From contig NZ_JOFS01000033.1 in NCBI RefSeq assembly GCF_000719285.1, forward strand, positions 1-64,000: a stretch of DNA of 64,000 nucleotides. The letters are read 5' to 3'. Origin of the DNA: Streptomyces bicolor (GTDB lineage Bacteria; Actinomycetota; Actinomycetes; Streptomycetales; Streptomycetaceae). The position numbers were made by a program, and so were the translations under genes. The notes under the pieces were generated by a model. That model ran no database searches, was not told the DNA's origin, and was given only the letters and a program-made list of their open reading frames with translations. Shown here one piece after another: positions 1 through 10,291 of the stretch (position 1 is its first letter; each line of letters starts with the position of its first letter).

Positions 1-2
1 TC

Positions 3-92
3 TGGTCCCGCTCCTACTTCGCCGGCTCCTGTGGCGGCGCACCGCTCACCGTGATCCGTCAGTACATCGAGCAGCAAAAACGTCCGCTGTGA
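3..92 (+). CDS. tnpA: IS200/IS605 family transposase TnpA, C-terminal end (partial)
   Basis: Only the last 29 codons lie in the window; the 5' part is off the left edge. The peptide reads WSRSYFAGSCGG then a segment ending VIRQYIEQQKRP. This is the typical C-terminus of the Y1 (HUH) single-strand transposases of the IS200/IS605 family, including the helix that carries the catalytic Tyr and the Q-rich end. TnpA excises and inserts the element as single-stranded DNA through hairpins at its ends. A hairpin right end follows within 75 bp. Whether the element also carries tnpB cannot be seen. Family assignment is confident; intactness is unknown. Confidence 0.8.
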   Translation, partial: WSRSYFAGSCGGAPLTVIRQYIEQQKRPL

Positions 93-160
93 CCTGCGCG
101 TCAGAGCAGTCCTGAGATGCGTTTCCCTCCCCGGCTGAAGCCGGAGATACCCACGCAAGA
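93..160 (+). mobile_element. Right end of IS200/IS605-type element
   Basis: The stretch between the tnpA stop and the truncated SDR gene holds a perfect stem at 131-144 (CCGGCT, two-base loop, AGCCGG), the sub-terminal hairpin expected at an IS200/IS605 right end. The exact outer boundary cannot be fixed by eye; it lies between about 145 and 166. These elements make no target duplication, so none is expected. Confidence 0.6.
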
Positions 161-166
161 TCAGGG

Positions 167-619
167 ATGGAGATCTCGGAGGCGGACTTCCTCCAGCCCA
201 TCGTGACCGCGACGCGCTCACAGTTCCTGACGACGAGGGCGGCGGCCCGGCACATGATCCCCCGCCGTACGGGAGTGATCCTGGCCTTCGGCGGCGGTGG
301 CCCGCAGACGCTGCCGGGCCTCGGCGGTTTCAAGATCGCGCTGGACGCGCTGGAGGGACTGCGCCGCCAGTGGGCCATCGAGCTGGGCCCGCACGGCATC
401 CGCGTAGTGACGCTGAAGTCGGGCGGGGTGCCGGAGACCGTGCCCGAGGGGTTTCCCGGCCGGGACGCGATCGTGGACGGCCTGGTCGGGGCGACGCAGC
501 TCGGCCGTGCCGCGACGCTGGCGGACGTCGGCGACGTGGCCGCCTTCGTCGCCTCCGACCGGGCCCGCACGGTGACCGCGACGGACGTGAACATCTCCTG
601 CGGCGCCATCGTGGACTAG
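167..619 (+). pseudogene. SDR family oxidoreductase, N-terminally truncated by IS insertion
   Basis: The frame encodes the C-terminal about 150 residues of a short-chain dehydrogenase/reductase. Visible are the helix with FLTTRAAARHM, the strand with GVILAFGGGG, and the C-terminal DVGDVAAFVASDRARTVT and DVNISCGAIVD segments typical of the family's last strand and helix. The N-terminal Rossmann half with TGxxxGxG is absent, and the IS200/IS605 right end lies directly upstream. The usual catalytic YxxxK is seen only as a weak FKIA stretch. The ATG at 167 is an internal codon, not a true start. Most likely a dead gene cut by the transposon. Confidence 0.75.
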
Positions 620-657
620 GGAATGGCCCGGGGAGGCGGTGCGGCAGGGCGAACGCC

Positions 658-692
658 AGGGGCCCGGGCCGGGAAGGCCGGTCCGGGCCCCT
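658..692. terminator. Hairpin terminator between convergent genes
   Basis: Perfect 10-bp arms, AGGGGCCCGG (658-667) and CCGGGCCCCT (683-692), lie between the end of the SDR remnant and the end of the minus-strand DUF1996 gene. No clear T-tract follows, as is usual for GC-rich actinobacterial terminators. It could act in both directions. Confidence 0.6.
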
Positions 693-737
693 GTGGGACG
701 TCAGCGCGTCATGCGCCGCTCCGTTGCGTGGTCAGCC

Positions 738-2813
738 TCATCGGGCGGTGCGCCTGGCTCGGATCAGGACCAGGAGGCCGCCGATGAGGAGCACGGCCCC
801 CGCCATGGCTGGCCACAGCGTCGTGCCCGTCTCGGCCAGATTGCCGCCGACCGCCTGCGGCTTCGTGCCCAGGCTGTCCTCGGTGTCGTCACCGACGTCG
901 GCGGGCTGCGTCTGGGCCGCCCCGCTCGACGCGTTCGCGTCGTTGTCGCCGTCGCCGGATCCGGCCTGTGCCTGATCGTTGTCCGCGTCGGCCGACGGGG
1001 TGCCGTAGGACTTGGGCGCGACCGTGCTGGACACGGTGGGCTCGTCGTCCTGCGCCGGTTCCGTGGCGGGCGCCTCGTTGCCGGGTTCGCCCTTTCCGGG
1101 CTCCTCCGTCGCAGGCTCCTGCGTCGCGGGCGCTTCGGTAGCCGGTTCCTCGGTCGCCGGTTCCTCGGTGGCCGGTTCCTCGGTGGCCGGGGGATCCGTC
1201 TGCTCGCCGCCGCCGTCACCGGGCTTCGGGTCGTCGTTCCCGGCCGGCGGAGTGGTGGGGGCCTCGGTCGGCTCCTCCTGGCCCGGGTCGTCGGCACCGA
1301 CGCCGCACTCTCGGCCCTCGTTGATGCAGTCGACCAGCTGTCCCATCAGGTCCTCGTCGAAGACGTTGATGAAGTCGCCGTGGTCGGTGACGGGCTTGTG
1401 CAGCTGCTCGGGGAAGGAGTCCACCGCGAACAGCGGAGTCGTGCGGCCGCCGTCCTGCAGGCTCGGCGCGTCGACGTCGTAGACGATCCGCTGCACCAGC
1501 TGCGGGATGGCCGTGAAGCCGTTCGGGCAGCTGCCGTCGGCCGCCGCGAACGCCACGTGGGTGCGGTGGTTGGCGCTGTCGATGTTCTGTCCGTCCCAGC
1601 AGCTCTGGAACTTGAAGGTGCGCACCACGTCGCTGCCCTGCGGGCACAGCGGGTACTTGTCCTTCAGCTGCCGGTCCTCGAAGCCGGTGCAGCTCCAGGA
1701 GGCGTTGGCGTTGGCGGTGCCGTTGACGAACGCCTTGGCGTCACCGGTGATGATGCGCAGCAGCCGCGGCATCTCGGTGACCTTGCTACGCGGGTTGCCC
1801 ACGAACGTCATCGTCACCTGCTTGGGGGTGACGATCTCGCCGGCGTTGCCCTCGATGCCGCCGCCGGGCGAGCCCGCGTCCTGCTCCTGGGTGCCGTTCT
1901 GCAGGCGCAGGACGGGCCAGAAGTAGGAGGACTTGTCGCCCTGGTCGACACAGGTCGTCTCGGCGTTCGCCAGGTCCTCGTCGCTGGCGAAGGCGTCGTT
2001 GGCCTGGTTGCCGACGTAGTCGTGGAAGTGGTGGGCGCCGTTGGAGACGCCGGGGGCCACGATCACGTTGTCGGAGTTGAACAGGCCGTTCTCGTTCACG
2101 CCGCAGCTGGTGGTGAAGGTGCCCCGGGAGGCGCCCTTCTGCAGGGCCGGGCCGGTCACGTTCGGCTGTACGGCGGTGATGTCGGTGAAGTCGGCGGCGA
2201 CGGGGCCGTTGCCGGCCTGGCCGCCGTTGCCCGCCTGGCCTCCGTCACCGCTCTGGCCGCCGTTCTCGGGCTGCTGGCCGCCCTGTTCGGCGCCCGCCTG
2301 GTTGTCGCCGCCCTCGTTCTGGCCGGCGTCGGTCTGGTCGCCGTTGCCGCTGTCGGCGGCGCGCAGTGTGCAGGGGGCGAGGGACTCCAGGCCCTGCGGC
2401 CGCTCCCCCACGCGCTCGATGGCGATGGCGATGCGCTCGATCGTCGCCGTGCGCTTGTCCTTCAGCGGATTCATGATCGCGCTGTCGGCGAAGCCCGCGT
2501 CCTGCTGGATGGCCTGGGCCGACTCCTGCAGGCGCTGGTAGGCGTCGGCGATCTGCTGGTCCAGGAGGGCGAGTTCCTTGGCGACGTCCTCCCTCGCGCC
2601 GTCCGGTACGGCCGTCAGCTTGCTGCCGACATCCGGGCAGTCGATCGTGCCTGCCGGGGAGGACAGCGTCCGGGCCTGCTGCGTTCCGTCGTCCTCGGTG
2701 GCCGAGGCGTAGACGTTGGCCGCAACCAGGCCGCCGCCGCCCAACATCAGCGCGACCGCTGCAAAGGTCGCGCGCCGTGCGCCCGTGGGGCGTCTTCGCG
2801 TGCTGCGTCCCAA
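738..2813 (-). CDS. DUF1996 cell-wall-anchored secreted protein with LAETG sortase signal
   Basis: The 691-residue product has an N-terminal signal/anchor helix (about residues 15-36) after an Arg-rich start. An N-terminal helical region follows, then a Gly/Asn/Gln-rich linker, then a DUF1996 domain (about 195-470) with [14 protein letters not shown] and [10 protein letters not shown] motifs. A Thr/Glu/Pro repeat stalk (EEPAT units) comes next. The C-terminus has LAETG, a hydrophobic helix and an Arg-rich tail, which is the sorting signal used by actinobacterial class E sortases. The start is TTG at 2813, supported by AGGAG 7 nt upstream. Export and covalent attachment to peptidoglycan follow from these signals; the function of DUF1996 is not established and may involve carbohydrate. 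Confidence 0.85.
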   Translation of the reverse strand: MGRSTRRRPTGARRATFAAVALMLGGGGLVAANVYASATEDDGTQQARTLSSPAGTIDCPDVGSKLTAVPDGAREDVAKELALLDQQIADAYQRLQESAQAIQQDAGFADSAIMNPLKDKRTATIERIAIAIERVGERPQGLESLAPCTLRAADSGNGDQTDAGQNEGGDNQAGAEQGGQQPENGGQSGDGGQAGNGGQAGNGPVAADFTDITAVQPNVTGPALQKGASRGTFTTSCGVNENGLFNSDNVIVAPGVSNGAHHFHDYVGNQANDAFASDEDLANAETTCVDQGDKSSYFWPVLRLQNGTQEQDAGSPGGGIEGNAGEIVTPKQVTMTFVGNPRSKVTEMPRLLRIITGDAKAFVNGTANANASWSCTGFEDRQLKDKYPLCPQGSDVVRTFKFQSCWDGQNIDSANHRTHVAFAAADGSCPNGFTAIPQLVQRIVYDVDAPSLQDGGRTTPLFAVDSFPEQLHKPVTDHGDFINVFDEDLMGQLVDCINEGRECGVGADDPGQEEPTEAPTTPPAGNDDPKPGDGGGEQTDPPATEEPATEEPATEEPATEAPATQEPATEEPGKGEPGNEAPATEPAQDDEPTVSSTVAPKSYGTPSADADNDQAQAGSGDGDNDANASSGAAQTQPADVGDDTEDSLGTKPQAVGGNLAETGTTLWPAMAGAVLLIGGLLVLIRARRTAR
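1125..1192. repeat. In-gene 15-bp tandem repeats encoding EEPAT units
   Basis: Four near-identical 15-bp units (GGTTCCTCGGTNGCC on the plus strand) encode the Pro/Thr/Glu wall-spanning stalk of the DUF1996 protein. Copy number may vary between strains. Confidence 0.7.
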
Positions 2814-2945
2814 GGAAGTACTCCTACGCCTCGTGGTCGGTCTCAGGGCATGAAAATCCCCCGGCCTAATACGGAGGCGCGCCGCGTCGTGTTCAACGGC
2901 ATCAGGAATTCACAGAAATCTCTTACAACGACCGGCCTGCCAGGG

Positions 2946-3398
2946 TCAGTTCATGAGTCCGGCGGCGAGCGTCGCCCCCAGTTCCCAGCAGGCCTCGGTG
3001 TCGTTCTTGCCGGGCTCGCCGGTCACCGTCACGGGTTGCGCGGCACGTCGCCAGGCGAGCCCGGTCGTGATGGAGTCGATCGCCCGGACCGCCCCGGTGA
3101 CGTCGCTGCCGCCGTGCACGTAGTAGCCGAAGGGCCGGCCTCGGGTGGCGTCCAGGCACGGGTAGTAGACCTGGTCGAAGAAATGCTTGAGGGCCCCGGA
3201 GATGTAGCCGAGGTTCGCCGGCGTGCCCAGCAGGTAGGCGTCGGCGTCGAGTACGTCGGCCGCCGTGGCCGACAGCGCCGGTCGCCGTACGACGTCGACG
3301 TTCTCGATCTCCGGCGCCGTGGCTCCGGAGATCACGGCTTCGAGCATGGCCTGGCAGTTGGGCGAGGGAGTGTGATGCACGATCAGCAAGGTAGGCAC
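2946..3398 (-). CDS. Flavodoxin-fold / NAD(P)H-dependent FMN reductase family protein
   Basis: A 150-residue protein. It starts with a strand TLLIVHHTPSPN, a phosphate-binding-loop equivalent for FMN. It continues with DADAYLLGTPANLGYISG and a FFDQVYYPCLD helix, typical of the flavodoxin-like FMN reductase family where the mid loop packs on the isoalloxazine ring. The frame is open further upstream, but the GTG at 3398 places the first beta-strand correctly and avoids overlap with the next gene. It lies 46 bp downstream of the STAS-ANTAR gene on the same strand and may be co-transcribed. Substrate unknown. Confidence 0.75.
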   Translation of the reverse strand: MPTLLIVHHTPSPNCQAMLEAVISGATAPEIENVDVVRRPALSATAADVLDADAYLLGTPANLGYISGALKHFFDQVYYPCLDATRGRPFGYYVHGGSDVTGAVRAIDSITTGLAWRRAAQPVTVTGEPGKNDTEACWELGATLAAGLMN

Positions 3399-3444
3399 AC
3401 CCGAACCCTGCCGCCGCGCCGCGGATCCGCGCAACCGCGACGGT

Positions 3445-4224
3445 TCAGTTGGCGGCTTGGGCGGCGTCGGGGTCCTCGTCCTCCGACCCGCCACCCGTGA
3501 CTCCCGAGGAGGCGTTGACCCTGGCGACCGCGGACGACAGCTGCTCCTGGATCGCCTCGGGCAGTGCGTCGCCCTTGATCGCGTGGACCAGGTCCCCGGC
3601 CAGCGAGTGCAGTTTGGTGTTGGTGTTCTGGGAGGCCGCGACGAGCACCGTCCAGGCCTCCTCGGAGGTGAGGTTGAACGAGGCCATCAGGATGCCCCGG
3701 GCCAGGTCGATGGTCGGCCGGGTCTGCATGGCCCGGCGCAGCTGGGCGACTTCGATCCGCAGGTCCTGGTCGGGCTCGTCGGTCATGTCGGTGTCCTGTG
3801 CGGGGTCGGCCGCGGTGGTCAGTCCAGGCGGGCGAGTGAACAGCGACCGGGTGGCGGTCAGGGTGAGGAGGCGATCGACTGCCGTACTCGTGGAGTGGAC
3901 CGCGACCGTCTTGGCCTGCTCCAGGGCCCGGTGGCGCAGGGTGAGGAGGATGTTGAGGGCGGAGCAGTCGCAGAAAGTGACGCCCTCCAGGTCCAGGTCT
4001 ATTCCGCGGACCGAGCGGTTGAGTGCGTGGCGCAGGTCGGTGCGGAACTGTTCGCTGGTGTCGAGGTCGATTTCCCCGCGGACTTCCATGGTGATCCGGT
4101 CACCGTGCGGGCGCAGGTGGGTGACCAGCGTGCGTGGCCGACCGGCCGCCGGTGCGCCCGTGGTGTCCGCCCAGTCAGCAGTGCCCCCGGTAGGGGATTG
4201 CGCACAGAACGCGAGCTCCGGCAT
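3445..4224 (-). CDS. STAS and ANTAR domain fusion regulator
   Basis: The 259-residue protein has an N-terminal STAS domain (about 35-135). Its conserved loop reads FCDCSALNILL, where Ser follows Asp-Cys at the position phosphorylated in SpoIIAA-type anti-anti-sigma factors. A C-terminal ANTAR domain (about 155-215) follows, with IDLARGILM and the three-helix pattern that binds paired hairpins in nascent RNA. STAS domains bind and release anti-sigma kinases; ANTAR domains act as transcription antiterminators. The fusion suggests a link between a partner-switching signal and RNA-level control. The C-terminal tail is acidic. It is divergent from the winged-helix gene at 4354, sharing an AT-rich intergenic region. 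Confidence 0.85.
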   Translation of the reverse strand: MPELAFCAQSPTGGTADWADTTGAPAAGRPRTLVTHLRPHGDRITMEVRGEIDLDTSEQFRTDLRHALNRSVRGIDLDLEGVTFCDCSALNILLTLRHRALEQAKTVAVHSTSTAVDRLLTLTATRSLFTRPPGLTTAADPAQDTDMTDEPDQDLRIEVAQLRRAMQTRPTIDLARGILMASFNLTSEEAWTVLVAASQNTNTKLHSLAGDLVHAIKGDALPEAIQEQLSSAVARVNASSGVTGGGSEDEDPDAAQAAN

Positions 4225-4280
4225 GACCGCCTCTCCCTCAGGTGCTCCCCGTCTCCGTACCAGACTGAACCGGAACTGTC

Positions 4281-4330
4281 GTACACGTCAATAGATACAT
4301 GAAACGCAGTACGTGTTTTTGTATACGTGA
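4281..4330. promoter_or_regulatory. Repeated ACGT-core motifs in divergent promoter region
   Basis: Three related motifs, GTACACGT (4281-4288), AGTACGTGTT (4309-4318) and GTATACGTGA (4321-4330), sit in an AT-rich spacer between the divergent STAS-ANTAR and winged-helix genes. The last overlaps the -35 of the rightward promoter. This looks like an autoregulatory operator for the winged-helix protein (inference). Confidence 0.4.
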
Positions 4331-4347
4331 ACGCGCTGTCGTAGTCT
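4319..4347 (+). promoter_or_regulatory. Promoter of winged-helix regulator (leaderless)
   Basis: The -35 TTGTAT (4319-4324) and -10 TAGTCT (4342-4347) are 17 bp apart. The ATG follows the -10 by 6 nt, so transcription should start at or next to the start codon. Confidence 0.6.
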
Positions 4348-4353
4348 TGGGGC

Positions 4354-4719
4354 ATGGACGGAGGCCCTGAGTCGCACACCGGATGGACATTCCTGACCAA
4401 TCACGCCCGAGTACTGGCGGCCATCGCGGACAACCCGAGTGTCCGCATTCGGCATATCGCGGCGCGCTGCCGGCTCACCGAACGCGCCGTCCAGAAGATC
4501 ATTTCAGATCTGGAGCGGGACGGCTATCTGTCCCATGTCCGTGAGGGACGCACCAACTCCTACCAGATCGAGCCCGACAAGGTGCTGCGTCACCCCGCCG
4601 AGGCCGGACTGCCGGTCGCCGCACTGCTCTCGCTGCTCGTCCAGGACGAGGCCGACCGCGGCACGGCCTCCGATCAGCTGAGAGCCGCGCGTCAGCGCAT
4701 GCCGGTGGACGGCGGATGA
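4354..4719 (+). CDS. Winged helix-turn-helix transcriptional regulator (MarR-like)
   Basis: A 121-residue protein with a clear winged HTH at about residues 10-75. ARVLAAIADNPSVRIRHIAA forms helices 1-2, CRLTERAVQKIISDLERDG is the recognition helix, and SHVREGRTNSYQ is the beta-wing. The short C-terminal helix probably dimerises. No ligand domain is present. The start ATG fits a leaderless promoter. The protein may repress itself and the divergent STAS-ANTAR gene. Confidence 0.8.
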   Translation: MDGGPESHTGWTFLTNHARVLAAIADNPSVRIRHIAARCRLTERAVQKIISDLERDGYLSHVREGRTNSYQIEPDKVLRHPAEAGLPVAALLSLLVQDEADRGTASDQLRAARQRMPVDGG

Positions 4720-4762
4720 GCGGTCGGCGGACCGGTTCGCACACGTGCTACCCCTGGCCGGC

Positions 4763-5644
4763 TCAGCACAGTACGCGCAGCGCTCCGGGCAGGACCCTGA
4801 CCGTGACCGGGAGGTTCGCCTCCACCTCGCCGTCCGCGCCGTAGGGGACCGCGCGGTCGGCCTCGATACGGATCTCCCTGCCCCGCAGGATGCGCACCTG
4901 GGGGCGGTGGACATGGGCGCCGGTCTTGAGGTCGTTCATCAGGGCGAAGAACAGCCGCCGCGGCGCCTCGCGGATCATCACCACGTCCAGCAGTCCGTCG
5001 TCCAGGCGGGCGTCGGGGGCGATGAGCCGACCGGAGCCGTAGTAGCCGGAGTTGGCGGCGACGACCGTGTAGCCGGTGTGCGGGTGTTCCTCACCGTCGA
5101 CGGTGACGCGGTAGCGGGCGGGGCGCCAGGTGGTGACGGCGCGCAGTCCGCCGGCGTAGTAGGAGGCCGCGCCGCGCAGCAGGGTGGCGTTGTTGGCGTG
5201 CCGGTTGGCGAGTGCGTCGACGCCCGCGTACACGCTGCCGAGGACCACCGTGCGGTGATGGACGGCCGACTCGACCTCGATGGTGTCGACCTTCCGGGGC
5301 TCGTGGTGGAGCAGTACCCGCGCGAGTTCCGTCGGGTCGGTGGGCAGGTTCAGTGCCCGGGCGAAGTCGTTGCCGCGGCCGGCCGGCACCAGGCCGAGCA
5401 GGGCGTCGGTGCCGCTGAGGGCTCCGCCGATGCCGCCGGCGATGCCGTCGCCGCCGACCGCGAGCACCACCCGGCCCCGCTGCCCGGCGTCCAGGGCGAG
5501 CTCCCGGGCGTGGGCCAGGCTGCGGCTGTACTCGGTCTCCAGGCCGGCCCCGGCCTCCCGCAGCTGCCGGGCCACCTGCAGCAGCGCGGCCGCTGAGGCG
5601 GATCCGCCGGCCGTGGGGTTGACGATGGCGGTGAACTGTCGCAT
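4763..5644 (-). CDS. Diacylglycerol kinase family lipid kinase
   Basis: The 293-residue protein begins FTAIVNPTAGG, the N-terminal strand-loop of the DAGK/LCB5/YegS fold. It carries the nucleotide-binding loop VVLAVGGDGIAGGI, where the family's usual GGDGT has Ile for Thr, followed by LVPAGRGNDFAR. The C-terminal beta-sandwich includes GSGRLIAPDARLDDGLLDVV. It likely phosphorylates a lipid hydroxyl (diacylglycerol or similar) with ATP at the membrane. The start at 5644 has AAAGG upstream; the longer open frame would run into the next gene. It lies 118 bp downstream of the alkyl-DHAP synthase-like gene on the same strand, suggesting a glycerolipid pathway. Confidence 0.85.
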   Translation of the reverse strand: MRQFTAIVNPTAGGSASAAALLQVARQLREAGAGLETEYSRSLAHARELALDAGQRGRVVLAVGGDGIAGGIGGALSGTDALLGLVPAGRGNDFARALNLPTDPTELARVLLHHEPRKVDTIEVESAVHHRTVVLGSVYAGVDALANRHANNATLLRGAASYYAGGLRAVTTWRPARYRVTVDGEEHPHTGYTVVAANSGYYGSGRLIAPDARLDDGLLDVVMIREAPRRLFFALMNDLKTGAHVHRPQVRILRGREIRIEADRAVPYGADGEVEANLPVTVRVLPGALRVLC

Positions 5645-5762
5645 CGGGGTGCCTTTCGGGCCGACGAGGAGGGTGCTGCCGGAGGCGGGAGGTCGGGGCG
5701 AGCGGATGGGGCGGGCTGACAGGAGGTCAGTCGGTGGGCGGATACGGCGGACCGCCGGGAGG

Positions 5763-7361
5763 TCAGTCGAGGGGCAGGAGGACACCGGGGTTGAGCATGC
5801 CCGCCGGGTCCAGCCGGCGCTTCACGGCGCGCAGCGCCTCGATGCCGAGCGGGCCCGCCTCGCGGACGTACCAGTCCCGGTGGTCGCTGCCCACGCCGTG
5901 GTGGTGGCTGATGGTGCCGCCCGCGTCGAGGATCGCCTCGTTGGCGGCGTGCTTGGCCTTCTCCCAGTGCGCCACCGGGTCGTCGCCCTGCGCGGAGACG
6001 ACGGTGAAGTACAGCGAGGCGCCGTTCTCGTAGACGTGGGAGATGTGACACATGATCAGGGGCGGCGTGCCGGACTCGGTGAGCGTGGTGGTGAGGGCCT
6101 CGCGGACGGACGCGTACAGCTCCGGGACGCGTGACCAGAAGGCCGCCGTCTCCAGCGTCTCGGCGAACGCCCCGGCGTCCAGCAAGGAGTCCCGCAGATA
6201 GGGCGCCGAGTAGCGGCCGTGCGCCCAGCGCTGTCCCGGTTCCTCACCGAGCGGGGTTCCGCCGCACGCGCGCAGGACGGCGGCGGCCTTCTCCCGGCGG
6301 TGCGAAGTGTCCTCGTCCGTGCCCTCGTAGCCGGTGATCGCCATGCAACCGGTGGGCTGCTGCCCGGCGACGGCGGCGCCGATCGCCTCGGGCTGGGCGA
6401 GGCCGATCAGCGTCTCGGTCTCGTCGGACAGCCGCAGCACCGTCGGGCGCGGCCCGTCCTGCGCGAGGCGGCGCAGGGCTACGGCGCCCTCCTCGAAGGA
6501 GGGGAAACGCCAGCCCTCGTACACGCGGGTCCGGGGGACGGGGCGGATCCGTACCGTGACCGACGTGATGACGCCGAACGCGCCTTCCGAGCCGAGGAAG
6601 AGCTGGCGGAGGTCGGGGCCGGCCGCCGAGCGCGGTGCGCGGCCCGTGTCGATGGTGCCCTCGGGGGTGGCGAGGGTCAGTCCCAGGACCATCTCGTCGA
6701 ACCGGCCGTAGCCGGCGGACGCCTGGCCGCTGGAGCGGGCGGCGGCGAATCCTCCGATGGTGGCCCACTCGTAGGACTGCGGGAAGTGGCCGAGGGTGAA
6801 GCCGTGTTCGGCGAGCAGCGCCTCGGCCTGCGGGGCGCGCAGGCCCGGTTGCAGGGTGGCCGTGCGCGAGACGGGGTCGAGGGCGAGGAGCTGGTCCATG
6901 CGGCGCAGGTCCAGGGCGACGAAGGGACCCCGTCGGCTCGGGGCGAGGCCGCCGACGACGGAGGTGCCGCCGCCGAACGGGATGACGGACAGGCCGTGTT
7001 CGGCGCATGCGCGCAGCACGGCGGCCACCTGGTCGTGGTCGGCGGGGAGTACGACGGCCGCGGGGATGTCGTCGACGTCGCCCTCACGGATCCGCAGCAG
7101 GTCGGGGGTGGACTTGCCGCGGGTGTGGCGGATGCGGGCCTCCGCGTCGAGGCGGACGTGCTCCTCACCCCCCACGGCACGGGACAGGGCCTGGCGCGCG
7201 GCGGTTTCGAGCGGCGGCTCGGGTACGGCGATGTCCTCCAGGGCGACCGGCCCGGCGGTGCGCGGCTTCACGCCGAGCAGATCGCGCAGCAGCCCCGTCA
7301 CGGTCTCGGGCAGCGGCGCCGCCTTGGCCGGGTCGCCCCAGCCGCTCCACAACATGTCCAT
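5763..7361 (-). CDS. FAD-binding oxidase, alkyldihydroxyacetonephosphate synthase-like
   Basis: The 532-residue protein has a PCMH-type FAD domain (about 95-280) with AVVLPADHDQVAAVL, the pyrophosphate loop PFGGGTSVVGG, and LGHFPQSYEWATIGG as in AGPS enzymes. A cap domain follows, with the C-terminal TISHHHGVGSDH His-rich motif and a final DPAGMLNPGVLL. The His-rich motif is characteristic of alkyl-DHAP synthases, which exchange the acyl of acyl-DHAP for a fatty alcohol; some bacterial members are plain D-2-hydroxyacid oxidases. ATG 7361 is preferred over the upstream in-frame GTG 7376 because GGTGAGGA lies 8 nt before it. Divergent TetR and GlpD genes, and the downstream lipid kinase, support a role in ether- or glycerolipid metabolism. 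Confidence 0.85.
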   Translation of the reverse strand: MDMLWSGWGDPAKAAPLPETVTGLLRDLLGVKPRTAGPVALEDIAVPEPPLETAARQALSRAVGGEEHVRLDAEARIRHTRGKSTPDLLRIREGDVDDIPAAVVLPADHDQVAAVLRACAEHGLSVIPFGGGTSVVGGLAPSRRGPFVALDLRRMDQLLALDPVSRTATLQPGLRAPQAEALLAEHGFTLGHFPQSYEWATIGGFAAARSSGQASAGYGRFDEMVLGLTLATPEGTIDTGRAPRSAAGPDLRQLFLGSEGAFGVITSVTVRIRPVPRTRVYEGWRFPSFEEGAVALRRLAQDGPRPTVLRLSDETETLIGLAQPEAIGAAVAGQQPTGCMAITGYEGTDEDTSHRREKAAAVLRACGGTPLGEEPGQRWAHGRYSAPYLRDSLLDAGAFAETLETAAFWSRVPELYASVREALTTTLTESGTPPLIMCHISHVYENGASLYFTVVSAQGDDPVAHWEKAKHAANEAILDAGGTISHHHGVGSDHRDWYVREAGPLGIEALRAVKRRLDPAGMLNPGVLLPLD

Positions 7362-7420
7362 GGCGGTCGTCCTCACCGGTCGATTCGAGCGATGCCGTGT
7401 CCCGGGACGGCCTCGCAGGC

Positions 7421-7435
7421 GTTACACTGTGACAC
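7421..7435. promoter_or_regulatory. Leaderless tetR promoter and candidate operator
   Basis: TACACT (7423-7428) stands 7 nt before the tetR ATG as a -10 for a leaderless message. It lies inside an imperfect inverted repeat (GTTACAC, T, GTGACAC) in the 74-bp divergent spacer, a likely TetR autoregulation site. Confidence 0.5.
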
Positions 7436-8031
7436 ATGACGCCTATTCGTCACAACCACTCGGACGGCGACGCGGTGCTCGACGCGGTGCGCGACTGTGT
7501 CCTCGCCGTCGGTGTGCGCCGTACGACACTGACCGACGTGGCCCGCCGCGCGGGTGTCTCCCGGATGACGCTGTACCGGCGCTGGCCCGATGTGCGCTCG
7601 CTGGTGGGGGACTTGATGACCCGGGAGTGGGTCGCGGTGGCCACCGGGGCCCTGCCCGAGCCGCGCCCCGGGGCCGACGCGCGTGCCCTGATCGTCGACG
7701 GCCTGGTGGCCGGCGTGGCGGCGTTCCGGGCCCATCCGCTGTTCCGGAAGATCGTCGACGTCGATCCGGAACTGCTCCTGCCCTATGTCCTCGACCGCCG
7801 GGGTGCGAGCCAGGAGGCTCTCCTCGCGCTGCTGGGCGATGCCGTACGGGAGGGCCACGCCGACGGGTCGGTGCGTGCCGGCCATGCCGAACGGCAGGCG
7901 CGGGCCCTGCTGTTGGTCGTCCAGTCCTTCACGCTTTCCCTGCGCACCATGACCGACGAGGACGACGCCGACCTGAACAGTGAGGCCTTCCTCGCGGAGT
8001 TGCGCGGCCTTCTGGAGAGGACCCTCACCCC

Positions 8032-8035
<4 letters not shown>
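7436..8035 (+). CDS. TetR/AcrR family transcriptional regulator
   Basis: A 199-residue protein. The N-terminal HTH (about 12-58) includes TTLTDVARRAGVSRMTLYRRWP, a textbook TetR helix-turn-helix; the rest is a helical ligand/dimer domain. The stop overlaps the next start as ATGA, so it is translationally coupled to the glycerol-3-phosphate dehydrogenase gene. It also lies divergent to the AGPS-like gene. It probably represses the whole glycerolipid locus and itself; the inducer is unknown and could be a fatty acyl or glycerol-phosphate compound. Confidence 0.9.
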
Positions 8036-9621
<1,586 letters not shown>

Positions 9622-9652
9622 CGCCGCGGGGCGTACGGGGCTGCGGGGTCGG

Positions 9653-10291
9653 TCAGGTGTCCGTGCGCCGGATCCGCCACACGTGGTCGTCCCGGAAGCC
9701 CTCCACGCCGTCGGGTGACACGCTCGCCCTGCGCACCGTGTCCAGGGTCTGCACGGTCCAGTCGGCCTTCGGGAGCGCGAGTTCGTCGAGGACGCCCCGC
9801 CGCGTCGGGAACTCCGCCTCGAAGGGCGGCTCGGTCTGCCAGGACGGCCAGCCGGCGTGCATGACGATCAGCAGAGTGCCGCCCGGGGCGACCGCGTCTG
9901 CGGCCTGGCGCAGAATCCGCTTCTGGTCCAAAGGGATCGGCGACTGCAGATACTGGGCGTTCACCAGGTCGAAGGAGCCCTCGGGGAACGACTCCCCCAG
10001 TACATGCCGTTCCCACACCGTACGGTCGCCGACTCCGGCCTCGACGGCGTGCAGGCCGGCACGTTCCAGAGCGGTGTGCGAGATGTCGACGCCGGTGACC
10101 CGCCAGCCGCGCGAGGCGAGCCACACCGCGTCGGCCCCCTCGCCGCATCCGAGGTCGAGGGCGCTGCCCGGCGGGAGGTCGCCGGCCTCGCGGACGAGCA
10201 GCGCGTTGGGGCGGCCACTCCACAGAGGTCCGCCGTCCCGGTAGCGGGCCTCCCAGAACTCGGCTGCCCTCATGGCGGGGGTCTGGGTCAT
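9653..10291 (-). CDS. Class I SAM-dependent methyltransferase
   Basis: The 212-residue protein has SAM motif I ALDLGCGEGADAVWLASRGW, then GVDISHTALERA (motif with the acidic ribose-binding residue) and FDLVNAQYLQ. It resembles the thiopurine/TehB-like Rossmann methyltransferases. The start at 10291 is preceded by GGAGG; the open frame extends upstream without coding support. Its substrate is not evident. It converges on glpD, with 31 bp between stops. Confidence 0.85.
   Translation of the reverse strand: MTQTPAMRAAEFWEARYRDGGPLWSGRPNALLVREAGDLPPGSALDLGCGEGADAVWLASRGWRVTGVDISHTALERAGLHAVEAGVGDRTVWERHVLGESFPEGSFDLVNAQYLQSPIPLDQKRILRQAADAVAPGGTLLIVMHAGWPSWQTEPPFEAEFPTRRGVLDELALPKADWTVQTLDTVRRASVSPDGVEGFRDDHVWRIRRTDT

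Noticed and set aside
639..3500. Very long plus-strand open frame (about 950 codons) opposite the DUF1996 gene
   Set aside because: It is low-complexity Arg/Gly/Val/Leu sequence, the mirror of the minus-strand gene, which has a signal peptide, a known domain and a sortase signal.
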